A stretch of DNA of 11,009 nt from Candidatus Poseidoniales archaeon. GTDB taxonomy: Archaea; Thermoplasmatota; Poseidoniia; Poseidoniales; Poseidoniaceae. Of the stretch, positions 1 through 7,062 are shown in pieces. Below the pieces are notes generated by a model, which worked only from the letters and a program-made list of their open reading frames with translations, searched no databases and was not told the DNA's origin. The DNA lies in NCBI GenBank assembly GCA_012270265.1, contig JAAXIR010000017.1, positions 1-11,009 on the forward strand. Reading direction: 5' to 3'. Both the position numbers and the translations under genes were made by a program. Within the stretch, counting starts at the first letter, position 1, and the number at the start of each line of letters is the position of its first letter.

Positions 1-123
1 TATGTACTGCTTAAGCAGCCATGCGCAGAACAACCTGAGCACGAAGAAAAATGGTTCCAAAAGCGACCTGTATGGGCTCGCCCTCGCGTTGGTTGCTCGA
101 TGCTCTCATGTTCGAGTTGAGAT

Positions 124-765
124 CTACTCTTCTTCCCAACCATGACGTTGTGCGAGCTCTTTGCTCACGAGTGGACTATTGCAATGTGGGCAGGAATCCG
201 ACGGAGAGAGAAGATCGGGACGAATGGCTAGTACTGCCATGCAACTTGGACAAGCTGCCAACATCTCGCCTTCTTCCAAATCTGCTTCCGGCGTAGGAAC
301 AAATGTTGTGTATCCTTGTCTATAGAGTGGAGAGAAATGATAACGAACACGTTGAAACGAACTGAAGGATGCATACCCCATGATCAACATGAACAAAATT
401 CCTCCAGCTGCTCCACCCAATGTAGCATACAAATTCGCTAAGAACAACAGAAAGAAAATGACTGCTGCGATGGCAATGATCATTGCTGCTGGCCAATATG
501 CCCAACGGCGACGTGATCGATACGAGAACCATGTCGAGGTTGTAATGAAGAGTGGAATCGCCCAAATCAACATAGCACCTCGACCGATGTATTGTTGAGA
601 TAGGCTCGCAAAATCCCATGCAATAAGAACGATGATGAGACTGTCAATAGCAAGGATAAGCGCTGTACTTCGATGTGTTTGGTCGAAAATAGCAGAAAGA
701 GTTGCAGAAGCACGCTGACCACCCGAGCCAGCCAAGACGATATCATCGCCTCTGTTCCCTGCCAT
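124..765 (-). CDS. Four-helix membrane protein with C-terminal zinc ribbon, function unknown
   Basis: The 213-residue product is probably an integral membrane protein. Hydrophobic segments lie near residues 34-53, 62-79, 89-112 and 116-135. A short basic stretch follows, then a cytosolic or exposed tail containing a zinc ribbon: Cys172-x2-Cys175 and Cys192-x2-Cys195, the second in the form CPHC. The reading frame stays open far upstream of this start (to 1395), but that part is antisense to coaBC and reads as Cys/His-rich non-protein-like sequence, so I start at the ATG at 763-765 (Met-Ala-Gly-Asn). The gene diverges from coaBC with only 78 bases between the chosen starts. Membrane proteins ending in a zinc ribbon are common as hypothetical proteins in archaea. 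I do not recognise a named family and no enzymatic motif is visible. The frame and zinc ligands are well supported; the function is not. Confidence 0.8.
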   Translation of the reverse strand: MAGNRGDDIVLAGSGGQRASATLSAIFDQTHRSTALILAIDSLIIVLIAWDFASLSQQYIGRGAMLIWAIPLFITTSTWFSYRSRRRWAYWPAAMIIAIAAVIFFLLFLANLYATLGGAAGGILFMLIMGYASFSSFQRVRYHFSPLYRQGYTTFVPTPEADLEEGEMLAACPSCMAVLAIRPDLLSPSDSCPHCNSPLVSKELAQRHGWEEE

Positions 766-843
766 GGTGCTACCAGTATCTGCCCTCACATGAAGGCTTG
801 TGAACAGCGAAGAAGTCTTGATGGTCAATACGCTCGCAAGGAC

Positions 844-2040
844 ATGAGCGTCCGTGATACCGACGTTGAGAAGCGTGGTGCCAGTCTTGCTGGCAAGCGC
901 ATACTGGTCGGTGTCACGGGTGGTATTGCTGCAGTGGATACAGTTCGACTTCTTCGAGAAATGCGACGACATGGAGCCGAGATGCTCGTGATTATGACCG
1001 AAAGTGCACAACGGGTCATCACACCACTTGCTGTTGAATGGGCAAGTCAATGCGAAGTCATTACCGATTGGGATGGTGATATGAAGCAGCTTGAGGATGT
1101 TGATGCCATTCTTGTCGCTCCAGCAACGCGGAACACGATCGCAGCACACCTTCACGGGATGCAGCAAGGACCGCTTCTCATGGCGTTGAGCGCTGCACGG
1201 TCGAGGAACACGCATGTTCTCATGGTTCCAAGTATGCATGGAGACCTTGCAGACGATCCAGTGACCGATGACATCGTTGAACGTTTGAGAGACGAAGGTA
1301 TTGATGTGATGTGGGGCGAACTCGAAGAAGGGAAGAGAAAGACACCGAGTCACGAATACATTGTTGCTCGATTTGCACACGGAATCAATGCGCATTCAAA
1401 GAATCGGAAAAGCGTCGTCGTAACGCTTGGCGGAACATATTCACCGATCGATGATGTTCGTGGTGTTCAAAACACGAGTTCTGGTTCGACGGGATATGCA
1501 ATCGCTGACGATCTCTATCGTTATGGGCACGATGTAACATGTGTTGTTGGTCGAACAAGTGTCGAGCAGCCGTCGTGGTTACCACTGTGCATCAAAGCAG
1601 AGCAACCTGATGAAATGCTCGCTGAACTCAAAGCGCTCTCGAACGATGAGATACATGCCTGGGGCCACACTGCTGCAGTGCTCGACTACGTTGTTGAAGC
1701 ACCTGCAGAGGGTAAGTTGGCAAGCCAACAAGGCCCACTGAAGGTTCAACTCGTCGAGGGAGCAAAACACATTCAGGAACTCAAGGAGAAGGTTCGTGGT
1801 TCGACTCGAATTGGGTTCAAGTTGGAAACTGGAATCAAGCAACGTGATCTTATCCATCGTGCAACAGCCCAAATTGAGCACTCTGAAATGACTGCAGTGG
1901 TTGCCAATCGTTTGGAAGATTTGGGAGATTCATCGAAACCTCGAGGCTATCTTGTCGACAAACAAGGAAGTCACTTTGTCCTTGAAACGCAGTACGATCT
2001 TTGCGATGCACTACGGACAATCATTGAACGAGGCGATTGA
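844..2040 (+). CDS. coaBC: Bifunctional phosphopantothenoylcysteine decarboxylase / phosphopantothenate-cysteine ligase
   Basis: CoaBC makes 4'-phosphopantetheine for coenzyme A: the ligase half joins cysteine to phosphopantothenate and the flavin-dependent half decarboxylates the product. The 398-residue length is usual for the family. The N-terminal flavoprotein domain (about 17-180) opens with a Gly-rich KRILVGVTGGIAA strand-loop and has PAT-R-NT at 93-98. The C-terminal CoaB domain (about 189-398) shows GGTYSPIDDVRGVQNTSSG (196-214) with Asn210, AAVLDY (277-282), a Lys at 291 and a late GFKLET. No His is visible where the decarboxylase histidine is expected (residues 75-87), PSMH replaces the bacterial PxMN, and EEGKRK occupies the place of the bacterial Cys loop. 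The last two also look archaeal-type; the His loss is odd. I chose the ATG at 844 because it gives a family-like length; an in-frame ATG at 790 would add 18 residues. It is probably cotranscribed with the next gene. Confidence 0.9.
   Translation: MSVRDTDVEKRGASLAGKRILVGVTGGIAAVDTVRLLREMRRHGAEMLVIMTESAQRVITPLAVEWASQCEVITDWDGDMKQLEDVDAILVAPATRNTIAAHLHGMQQGPLLMALSAARSRNTHVLMVPSMHGDLADDPVTDDIVERLRDEGIDVMWGELEEGKRKTPSHEYIVARFAHGINAHSKNRKSVVVTLGGTYSPIDDVRGVQNTSSGSTGYAIADDLYRYGHDVTCVVGRTSVEQPSWLPLCIKAEQPDEMLAELKALSNDEIHAWGHTAAVLDYVVEAPAEGKLASQQGPLKVQLVEGAKHIQELKEKVRGSTRIGFKLETGIKQRDLIHRATAQIEHSEMTAVVANRLEDLGDSSKPRGYLVDKQGSHFVLETQYDLCDALRTIIERGD
2030..2033 (+). promoter_or_regulatory. Shine-Dalgarno-like GAGG deciding the trmY GTG start
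   Basis: GAGG lies inside the last codons of coaBC, 8 bases before a GTG at 2042 that is in frame with the downstream gene. The coaBC stop TGA is at 2038-2040, so a terminating ribosome would be next to this start. The protein beginning here (Val/Met-Arg-Arg-Phe) fits the usual TrmY N-terminus. The upstream in-frame ATGs lie within coaBC and would add about 47 residues unlike the family. Confidence 0.5.
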
Positions 2041-2041
2041 A

Positions 2042-2647
2042 GTGCGACGATTTGCAATCGTTGGCCATCGAGCCATGAGCAAGGGCAAGTTACCATTGAA
2101 CGACCTTGCAGGTGGTGCTGGGAGGATGGATGTGCTCATTCGAGCAGTCATGTCTTCACTGCTCACTTCACATGGACTTCGAGACAATGTCGAAGTCGTC
2201 CTGCATCTCCAAGGCGGACCAGGGCCGCATCGAAGACTGAAGTTTGTAGGTTCAGAACTCCGGGGATTTCATGCCGAAGAACGTAGCGTTGCAGGCCTGA
2301 TTGCAAAAGTCATCCGAGAGCCTTTACCAGCGATTGGCCACTGGATTCAACGAACGCCAGGACTGTTCGTCGGAGGAGGCTCGTTGTCTCGCCCGTGGCC
2401 CGAATGGATGGCTTGTATCACGGTTCGACTCGATGCTGATGCAGAGCGATTGTGGAACGATAATAGTACCATTCAGATCCAATCAACTCCAACTGAGGAC
2501 TCCATTGCATTCCTTCTCTCCGATGATCAGCCGTTGGATACGGATCTAGGGACACCCCGTTCCCTCGGCTCCACGTGGTTGCAGGGGCATCATGCTATTG
2601 CAATCTGTCATTTCCTATTGGACGAAGGTGTTGAACTCAACCTTTGA
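2042..2647 (+). CDS. trmY: tRNA (pseudouridine-54 N1)-methyltransferase
   Basis: TrmY is a SPOUT-fold, SAM-dependent methyltransferase that converts pseudouridine 54 in the T loop of archaeal tRNAs to N1-methylpseudouridine. The 201-residue product has the family signature in order: an RRFAIVGHRA start, GAGRMDVLIRAV (25-36), a TSHGLRDNVEV segment (42-52), KFVGSELRGFHAEERSVAGL (67-86), an RTPGLFV strand, and a C-terminal HHAIAICHFLLD segment expected to form part of the knotted SAM site. I use the GTG at 2042 rather than an upstream ATG because residues before it lie within coaBC and do not resemble the family. The start is one base after the coaBC stop, suggesting translational coupling. The 3' end overlaps convergent surE by 11 bases. 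Family assignment is confident from the motif set; enzymatic activity is inferred. Confidence 0.9.
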   Translation: MRRFAIVGHRAMSKGKLPLNDLAGGAGRMDVLIRAVMSSLLTSHGLRDNVEVVLHLQGGPGPHRRLKFVGSELRGFHAEERSVAGLIAKVIREPLPAIGHWIQRTPGLFVGGGSLSRPWPEWMACITVRLDADAERLWNDNSTIQIQSTPTEDSIAFLLSDDQPLDTDLGTPRSLGSTWLQGHHAIAICHFLLDEGVELNL

Positions 2648-3614
2648 ACCACATTGGATGCCCTGTCTCATCCGAACGGAGTGCGTGTGCAAGCAAGGCA
2701 TCATCTAGGGCAAGTGGATGGGTTTGTGGCCACGTTGGAAGTGAGGAAATACTTGCAATTCCCGAAGCAACTGAATCGCAATCGCCGTTTTCAACAGTTT
2801 CAGTATCAATGAAAGCAGCACCTATTGTGAACGTTGATTCAACAGAACCTGCTTTTCCTTCAGAGAATTGAACAGCGTTTCTGTACCAACGCATGCCTAA
2901 GCGTGTGGTTTGGTACGATCCGTTCCATTCTGGTGGAACGTTCAAGTTCAACATCAACTCTCCATTCTTGAAAGCGCTCATCAGTTGTTGATCTGCTTCG
3001 GAGGATGAGCGTTCAGGTGCTGAATTTGGCCAAGAGGAAACATGCTTGGCATGTAGGTCGATGTGAGGTCGGCAGAGGTTTTCTGGCGTTTTTGGTACCA
3101 AAGGAAGGACCCGTTGAACAAGTTCGACAGTTGCATCAATTCCAACCTCCATACCTTCAGGATCGAAGGATGTATACGAGCTTGCGATGGCAGGAATGCC
3201 ATACAAACCTGCTTCTCGAGCGGCTCCCATAGTCCCACTGTGGTAGGAATCTTGTGAGAGGTTTGGACCAAGATTCACACCCGAGAGAACCAAGGATGGT
3301 CGAATATGAGGCAGGACATGATTGAGACCTCCATCAAGGGCAACAATCATTGTGTCGCATGGTGTACCATCAAGGGCAAAAAGATGCACGCCTATCGATT
3401 CATCAAGGTCCCATTGTTGAATCAACTCATTTCGGTTGTGAAGATCGATGGGTTTACCCAAATTCAATTGCATACTGCATGCAGATTTGTTCCCAGATGG
3501 AGCGAATGCTACAAGTGGAATACCTGCTTTGTTCATGGCCTTGACAAGCAACTCAAAGCCAGGTGCATCGATTCCATCATCGTTGGTCATCAAAACCCAT
3601 TTTGTATCCATCAT
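2637..3614 (-). CDS. surE: 5'-nucleotidase SurE (survival protein E)
   Basis: SurE is a metal-dependent phosphatase that removes the 5' or 3' phosphate from nucleoside monophosphates, and in some species acts on short polyphosphate. The metal site is intact: TNDDGIDAPG at residues 10-19 (Asp12, Asp13), Ser44 in NKSACS, and Asn114 in the SGVNLGPN loop, followed by HSGTMGAAREA (125-135). ALDGTPCD (80-87) and LNLNVPP (222-228) are further family landmarks. At 325 residues it is longer than the usual 250 or so; much of the excess is a polar Ser/Glu/Asn-rich insert at about 181-217, before the NLNVPP strand. It is the last gene of the OPT-EamA-surE operon. The ATG at 3614 overlaps the EamA stop by 4 bases; a second ATG at 3611 sits 7 bases from a good GGAGG and could be the true start. 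Confidence 0.93.
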   Translation of the reverse strand: MMDTKWVLMTNDDGIDAPGFELLVKAMNKAGIPLVAFAPSGNKSACSMQLNLGKPIDLHNRNELIQQWDLDESIGVHLFALDGTPCDTMIVALDGGLNHVLPHIRPSLVLSGVNLGPNLSQDSYHSGTMGAAREAGLYGIPAIASSYTSFDPEGMEVGIDATVELVQRVLPLVPKTPENLCRPHIDLHAKHVSSWPNSAPERSSSEADQQLMSAFKNGELMLNLNVPPEWNGSYQTTRLGMRWYRNAVQFSEGKAGSVESTFTIGAAFIDTETVENGDCDSVASGIASISSLPTWPQTHPLALDDALLAHALRSDETGHPMWFKG

Positions 3615-4582
3615 TCAGCCTCCACTACACGGTCTTTTTTATCAAGTGATGTTTGGTTGGTGAGATGTTCTCCGTAGATAATTGAGACAATACCGAGCAT
3701 CAGAATAGGACCGCCAATCCAAGTCCATAGGCCAGGAATACCTGTTGAAAAGAACATCCATCCGATCAGTGAACCGAGCACAGGCTCGAGTGTAACACTG
3801 ATTGAGATCAACAAAGGTGAGACATATTTGAGGCAATAATTGAGCCCGGTATGACCTAGAATTCCTGCAATGAAGGCCAACAATACAAACCAAACCAACG
3901 TTTGATGTCCAAAGTATCCGAAGGCTCCGAATTCAGAAAAACCGTCTTCAAGCAACCATGAAGCTGGAAGCAAAAGGAGTCCGCCAATGAGGGTTACAGG
4001 GAACGCATAGAGGAAAAGAGGCATCCATTCTCGAAGTATCCGTCCGCAGACGATGTAACCAACCACAAAGACCGCACCAAAGAACGCTAACTGATCACCA
4101 AAAAAGGTGACAGAACGGTCACCTTGGACATCACCTGCATCGAGCATTGAAATCGCAGCACCCGTAAAAGCAGCGATTCCACCAATCAATTCCAATCGGT
4201 TTGGTTTCCGAACGAAGAGAAACATACCAATCAGAATGACCAATGGATGAGCAGTCACGAACAACAATGAGTGGGTTAGAGAAGTATAGTCGAGCGATGT
4301 GACCCAGAAGCCGAAATGGAGAGCTAAGAATACGCCACTAGCAAGGATGATTTTCGCTGTTGATGCGCTCCATAGTTTCGATTTCACCTCATAATCGATA
4401 TGGTAGAGTTGCCAAACAGCCAGCGGTGCAAGAATCAATGCTGTCAGTTGCAAGCGCCAAGAAGCACGCAGCAAGGGGTCGATCTCATCCACGTGCGTAA
4501 AGATGGCTCCAGCACTGGAAACGCCACATATCGCCACTCCGAGAACCAGCCAGACATGTGCTGGGACGGAGCCACCACGCAT
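3611..4582 (-). CDS. EamA/DMT-superfamily permease
   Basis: The 323-residue protein has about ten hydrophobic helices arranged as two EamA repeats, with a polar linker (about residues 148-160) between the halves. The second repeat carries features typical of the drug/metabolite transporter superfamily: GHTGLNYCLKYVSPLLIS (243-260) followed by LEPVLGSLIGW (265-275). The tail after the last helix is short and charged. Members usually export amino acids, metabolites or drugs at the cytoplasmic membrane; the substrate cannot be predicted here. The gene lies between the OPT transporter and surE on the same strand. I chose the ATG at 4580-4582, five bases after the OPT stop; an in-frame GTG at 4591 would give a GTGA overlap and three more residues and is a real alternative. 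Confidence 0.88.
   Translation of the reverse strand: MRGGSVPAHVWLVLGVAICGVSSAGAIFTHVDEIDPLLRASWRLQLTALILAPLAVWQLYHIDYEVKSKLWSASTAKIILASGVFLALHFGFWVTSLDYTSLTHSLLFVTAHPLVILIGMFLFVRKPNRLELIGGIAAFTGAAISMLDAGDVQGDRSVTFFGDQLAFFGAVFVVGYIVCGRILREWMPLFLYAFPVTLIGGLLLLPASWLLEDGFSEFGAFGYFGHQTLVWFVLLAFIAGILGHTGLNYCLKYVSPLLISISVTLEPVLGSLIGWMFFSTGIPGLWTWIGGPILMLGIVSIIYGEHLTNQTSLDKKDRVVEAE
3619..3623 (-). promoter_or_regulatory. Shine-Dalgarno GGAGG for surE
   Basis: On the minus strand GGAGG lies within the last codons of the EamA gene, 4 bases before the first surE ATG (3614) and 7 bases before the second (3611). It is the clearest ribosome binding site in the window and shows that internal operon genes can be SD-led. 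The spacing slightly favours the second ATG. Confidence 0.6.
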
Positions 4583-4587
4583 GGTGG

Positions 4588-6945
4588 TCACGACTCATTG
4601 ACCAGTTCAGCATCCATAACTGGTGGAGCTCCAATGACACCCGCTCGCTTGAACAGAGCATAGATGATGTAACCAATACCGACATTGAGACCAACGAATC
4701 CAGCCATACGGCCAATGTACCAACTCGTGGCATTCGGATCAGGAACAAGCGTGTCGATGAACGAGAGAATACTCGACTCCGTTCCGAAGAATGCTTCACC
4801 CGTCAAGAGACCCGCAGCGACCATGAAGGTGCTGAGGAGAATGAGAGCACGCTTCTTTTCGGCTGCTGTCGCTCCTTCTTCTGCCTTGATCGCCTCGACT
4901 TTCGGCTTGAGCTTCTTTTCTTCCCATTTGTCTCGGCTGTAACCACCGATGAGCATTGGAAGCGTGTGAGGAACATCAAGATACATTCCGAGACCAAACG
5001 ATGTTCCCATACCAGTAACCCACTCAACGAACATTCCCAAGAGGAAACCGAGTGCAAGGAGCATCAAGTCACCTTGTCCTTCAGCGAAGATGACCGAGAA
5101 GGTTGCAAAGGCGTTGGCCTGTGGAGCAATCAGGTCAATTCGGCCCTCTGCGAGTTGAATCGAGAGGAAGATAGCAACTGCTGCACCGATGATAGCACCA
5201 GGAACAACACCCATGATGTTCCCTTTCGAAATGTGGTAGGGTCGGTTACCGATGTAGAGACTGTTCTTGTAATCACCAATGACTGTTCCTGACATCGAAA
5301 TTGCTGAACCAAAGACCGTTGTTCCTACGAGACCGAGGAGAACGGCATCTTGTTTGTTCAAACCAAGTGCTTGATCAAAGTTGAGGAAGATTCCCAACAG
5401 CATGAGCAGAACGATGAATGAGGTTCCTGAAACCGGCTCAATACCTGTTTCACCCATGACACGCACTGCGATGGCTCCGAGAAGGAAGGTCGTCATGATG
5501 AGAACCGTTGCAAAGATGATGGCAGCAGCGATTGGGAAGCCTCCAACCCAGAAGATGAGGATCATGGACAGGAACGTTAGTCCCATGAAAATTGGAATGT
5601 GCATGAGCGGCCATTCGTACCAGCCTTTGCCTTCCATGTATTCTTGGGAACCTTCGCCCTTGAAAGCTGCACCAATGTCCTTGAAGATGTTGGCAAATGT
5701 TCGCCACATCTTGGCCAATCCAAACATTCCACCGCCAACAATGGAACCAATCGCAATGGTTCGAACGGTCTTGGAGAAGGCGATCATTTGCAATGCTTGA
5801 CCACCTTCACTTGCATAGGCTTGGATAGGGACGTTGGCTTGCATCGTAGCATCGTAAACAGGGAAGTTTGCGAATACAGCAAGTGGAACGAGGAAGAACC
5901 AGCCAACGAGCGTTCCAAGGTTGACCAAGAATGCCACTCGAGTCTTCATGAACCAACCGATAGCAAACATCGAAGGTGTCAGAGCGACACCGACGTAGGT
6001 GTAAGCGAAGGGATTCCAAGCTGATTCTTCAGACCACTGCGTGTACTTCTTTGAAGAACCATCTTCGTAAATTCCAGATGGCTGGTGGATTTTTCCTGCA
6101 CTGTAAAACGAGGCAAGTCCAACGTCACCAACATGCAGTGTCTCTGCGAGATAATCCATGACTGAGAGTTTTTTATCGGAGAGCCATATGAGCGGATATT
6201 CGATCAAGAACATTCCAATCATTGTAATTCCAGTCCACACACCAATGGTCTTCAGTGACTCACGTGCGTGTTCGACAGCCCCTGTATTGACGTCTGAAGC
6301 GATGTCCAACATCTTCAGTGTGGCTTCGAAACCAGGGAGAGGGAGTGGATCTTCAACGAGCCAAACCCTTCTGAAGATGATGAAATACATCACACCGAGG
6401 AATCCAGCGAACATGGAGGCTACAATCGCGATAAACGCAAGCCTGAATGCTTCACCATCTTCCAGTGTAATAAGAGGTCCATCAGCCAGTGAATACTGTG
6501 CTTTCGATGCTAACAAGAAAATAGCAGGGAACGTAAAGATGAATCCGGTTGATGCATGTGTTGCACCAGTTGTTGCAGAAGTGGCGATGTTGACCTCAGA
6601 AGGAGACCACTTCAGGGCCATTCCCAACAGGTAGGCAATGTACCACGCAGCAGAGATAGCGAGACCAAGTTTCAGGCCAATGTAGGCAGTAACACCCGAA
6701 AAGATGGCACCGATGGCGATGCCGATCATCACCTTGGATGGTGACCAGTGAGAAACTTCGAAGGATTCCTCGAGATTCTTTTCCTCAAGATACTGTTCGA
6801 GGACACCCGTATTGAGATTGTTGTACATCTCATCGTCGAGCCATGTCAGCGAACCATCCTCGATGGCTTTGAGACCTTTCGCAGTAACCGGTTGACGGTA
6901 TGCAGAACGTTGAACCGTTGAGCCCGAAGATGATTGCTCGTCCAT
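4588..6945 (-). CDS. OPT-family oligopeptide (or metal-chelate) transporter
   Basis: The 785-residue polytopic protein belongs to the OPT superfamily, proton-coupled importers of oligopeptides or of metal-chelate compounds. A polar cytosolic N-terminus of about 67 residues precedes the first helix (WSPSKVMIGIAIGAIFSG, 67-84). The rest has roughly 14-16 hydrophobic segments. Family landmarks are EDPLPLPGFEAT (198-209), GETGIEPVSG (498-507) and GDYKNSLYIGNRPY (557-570). Polar stretches at about 257-312 and 671-698 separate helices; the latter is Lys/Glu-rich and probably cytosolic. I use the ATG at 6945; a TTG five codons upstream is in frame but less likely. This is the first gene of the minus-strand operon with EamA and surE, with its own promoter region facing the SLOG gene. 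Peptide versus metal-chelate specificity cannot be decided from sequence. Confidence 0.92.
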   Translation of the reverse strand: MDEQSSSGSTVQRSAYRQPVTAKGLKAIEDGSLTWLDDEMYNNLNTGVLEQYLEEKNLEESFEVSHWSPSKVMIGIAIGAIFSGVTAYIGLKLGLAISAAWYIAYLLGMALKWSPSEVNIATSATTGATHASTGFIFTFPAIFLLASKAQYSLADGPLITLEDGEAFRLAFIAIVASMFAGFLGVMYFIIFRRVWLVEDPLPLPGFEATLKMLDIASDVNTGAVEHARESLKTIGVWTGITMIGMFLIEYPLIWLSDKKLSVMDYLAETLHVGDVGLASFYSAGKIHQPSGIYEDGSSKKYTQWSEESAWNPFAYTYVGVALTPSMFAIGWFMKTRVAFLVNLGTLVGWFFLVPLAVFANFPVYDATMQANVPIQAYASEGGQALQMIAFSKTVRTIAIGSIVGGGMFGLAKMWRTFANIFKDIGAAFKGEGSQEYMEGKGWYEWPLMHIPIFMGLTFLSMILIFWVGGFPIAAAIIFATVLIMTTFLLGAIAVRVMGETGIEPVSGTSFIVLLMLLGIFLNFDQALGLNKQDAVLLGLVGTTVFGSAISMSGTVIGDYKNSLYIGNRPYHISKGNIMGVVPGAIIGAAVAIFLSIQLAEGRIDLIAPQANAFATFSVIFAEGQGDLMLLALGFLLGMFVEWVTGMGTSFGLGMYLDVPHTLPMLIGGYSRDKWEEKKLKPKVEAIKAEEGATAAEKKRALILLSTFMVAAGLLTGEAFFGTESSILSFIDTLVPDPNATSWYIGRMAGFVGLNVGIGYIIYALFKRAGVIGAPPVMDAELVNES

Positions 6946-6950
6946 AGTGT

Positions 6951-6958
6951 CCACTCCC
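6951..6958 (-). promoter_or_regulatory. Shine-Dalgarno-like purine tract before the OPT gene
   Basis: Read on the minus strand, GGGAGTGG ends 5 bases before the ATG at 6945. It supports that ATG over the in-frame TTG at 6960, which would lie upstream of the tract. It also implies a leadered transcript. Confidence 0.45.
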
Positions 6959-7010
6959 AACGGTTTACTGGTGACGCGGGCACTTGAATACAGTTGCCCT
7001 TGAGAATTAC

Positions 7011-7018
7011 GAATATAA
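7011..7018 (-). promoter_or_regulatory. Possible TATA box (BoxA) for the OPT operon
   Basis: On the minus strand TTATATTC lies about 66 bases before the OPT ATG. An archaeal TATA box would place transcription start some 25 bases downstream, leaving a leader of about 40 bases that includes the purine tract at 6951-6958. This is judged by eye; no BRE element is clear. Confidence 0.3.
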
Positions 7019-7054
7019 TCACAAAACGCAGGGTTTATGCGTACGGATTGTGAT
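7018..7054. repeat. Nested inverted repeats between the OPT and SLOG genes
   Basis: ATCACAA at 7018-7024 is matched exactly by TTGTGAT at 7048-7054. Inside it ACGCA at 7026-7030 is matched by TGCGT at 7038-7042. The two dyads are centred within 2 bases of each other, overlap the likely promoter of the rightward gene and abut the OPT TATA-like box. They could be an operator for a dimeric regulator or chance. The 7-base arm pair alone is not strong evidence. Confidence 0.3.
7034..7039 (+). promoter_or_regulatory. Possible TATA box for the SLOG-like gene
   Basis: TTTATG is centred about 27 bases before the ATG at 7063, the spacing expected for an archaeal promoter driving a leaderless transcript. 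No convincing Shine-Dalgarno sequence lies before the start, which agrees with leaderless translation. The match to consensus is weak. Confidence 0.25.
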
Positions 7055-7062
7055 AGGATATC

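Noticed and set aside
11..109. Minus-strand 32-codon frame beginning with ATG 14 bases after the zinc-ribbon gene stop
   Set aside because: Too short to judge, with no recognisable motif or Shine-Dalgarno sequence. Two plus-strand frames are also open over this edge (ending near 120 and 145), so the strand of any gene end here cannot be decided.
786..803. Short inverted repeat TCACA...TGTGA in the gap between the zinc-ribbon gene and coaBC
   Set aside because: Only 5-base arms with an 8-base spacer, expected by chance; it could also lie inside the coding region if coaBC starts at 790.
766..1395. Upstream part of the minus-strand frame that continues into the zinc-ribbon gene, giving a 423-residue frame
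   Set aside because: It is antisense to well-supported coaBC, reads as Cys/His-rich sequence with no domain, and the membrane protein has its own ATG at 765.
1901..2041. Upstream extension of the trmY frame from an ATG at 1901
   Set aside because: It lies wholly within coaBC, and the added residues do not resemble any TrmY N-terminus.
3306..3677. Plus-strand frame of 123 codons opposite surE
   Set aside because: It covers the conserved SurE active-site region in antisense and has no features of its own.
4558..5292. Long plus-strand frame of 244 codons opposite the OPT gene
   Set aside because: Shadow of the OPT coding strand: polar, low-complexity Glu/Asn/Thr/Arg-rich sequence with no domain, while the minus strand gives a clear OPT protein.
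5381..6634. Several plus-strand frames of 139-158 codons opposite the OPT gene
   Set aside because: Their composition mirrors the hydrophobic OPT codons; no protein-like motif or start signal was found.
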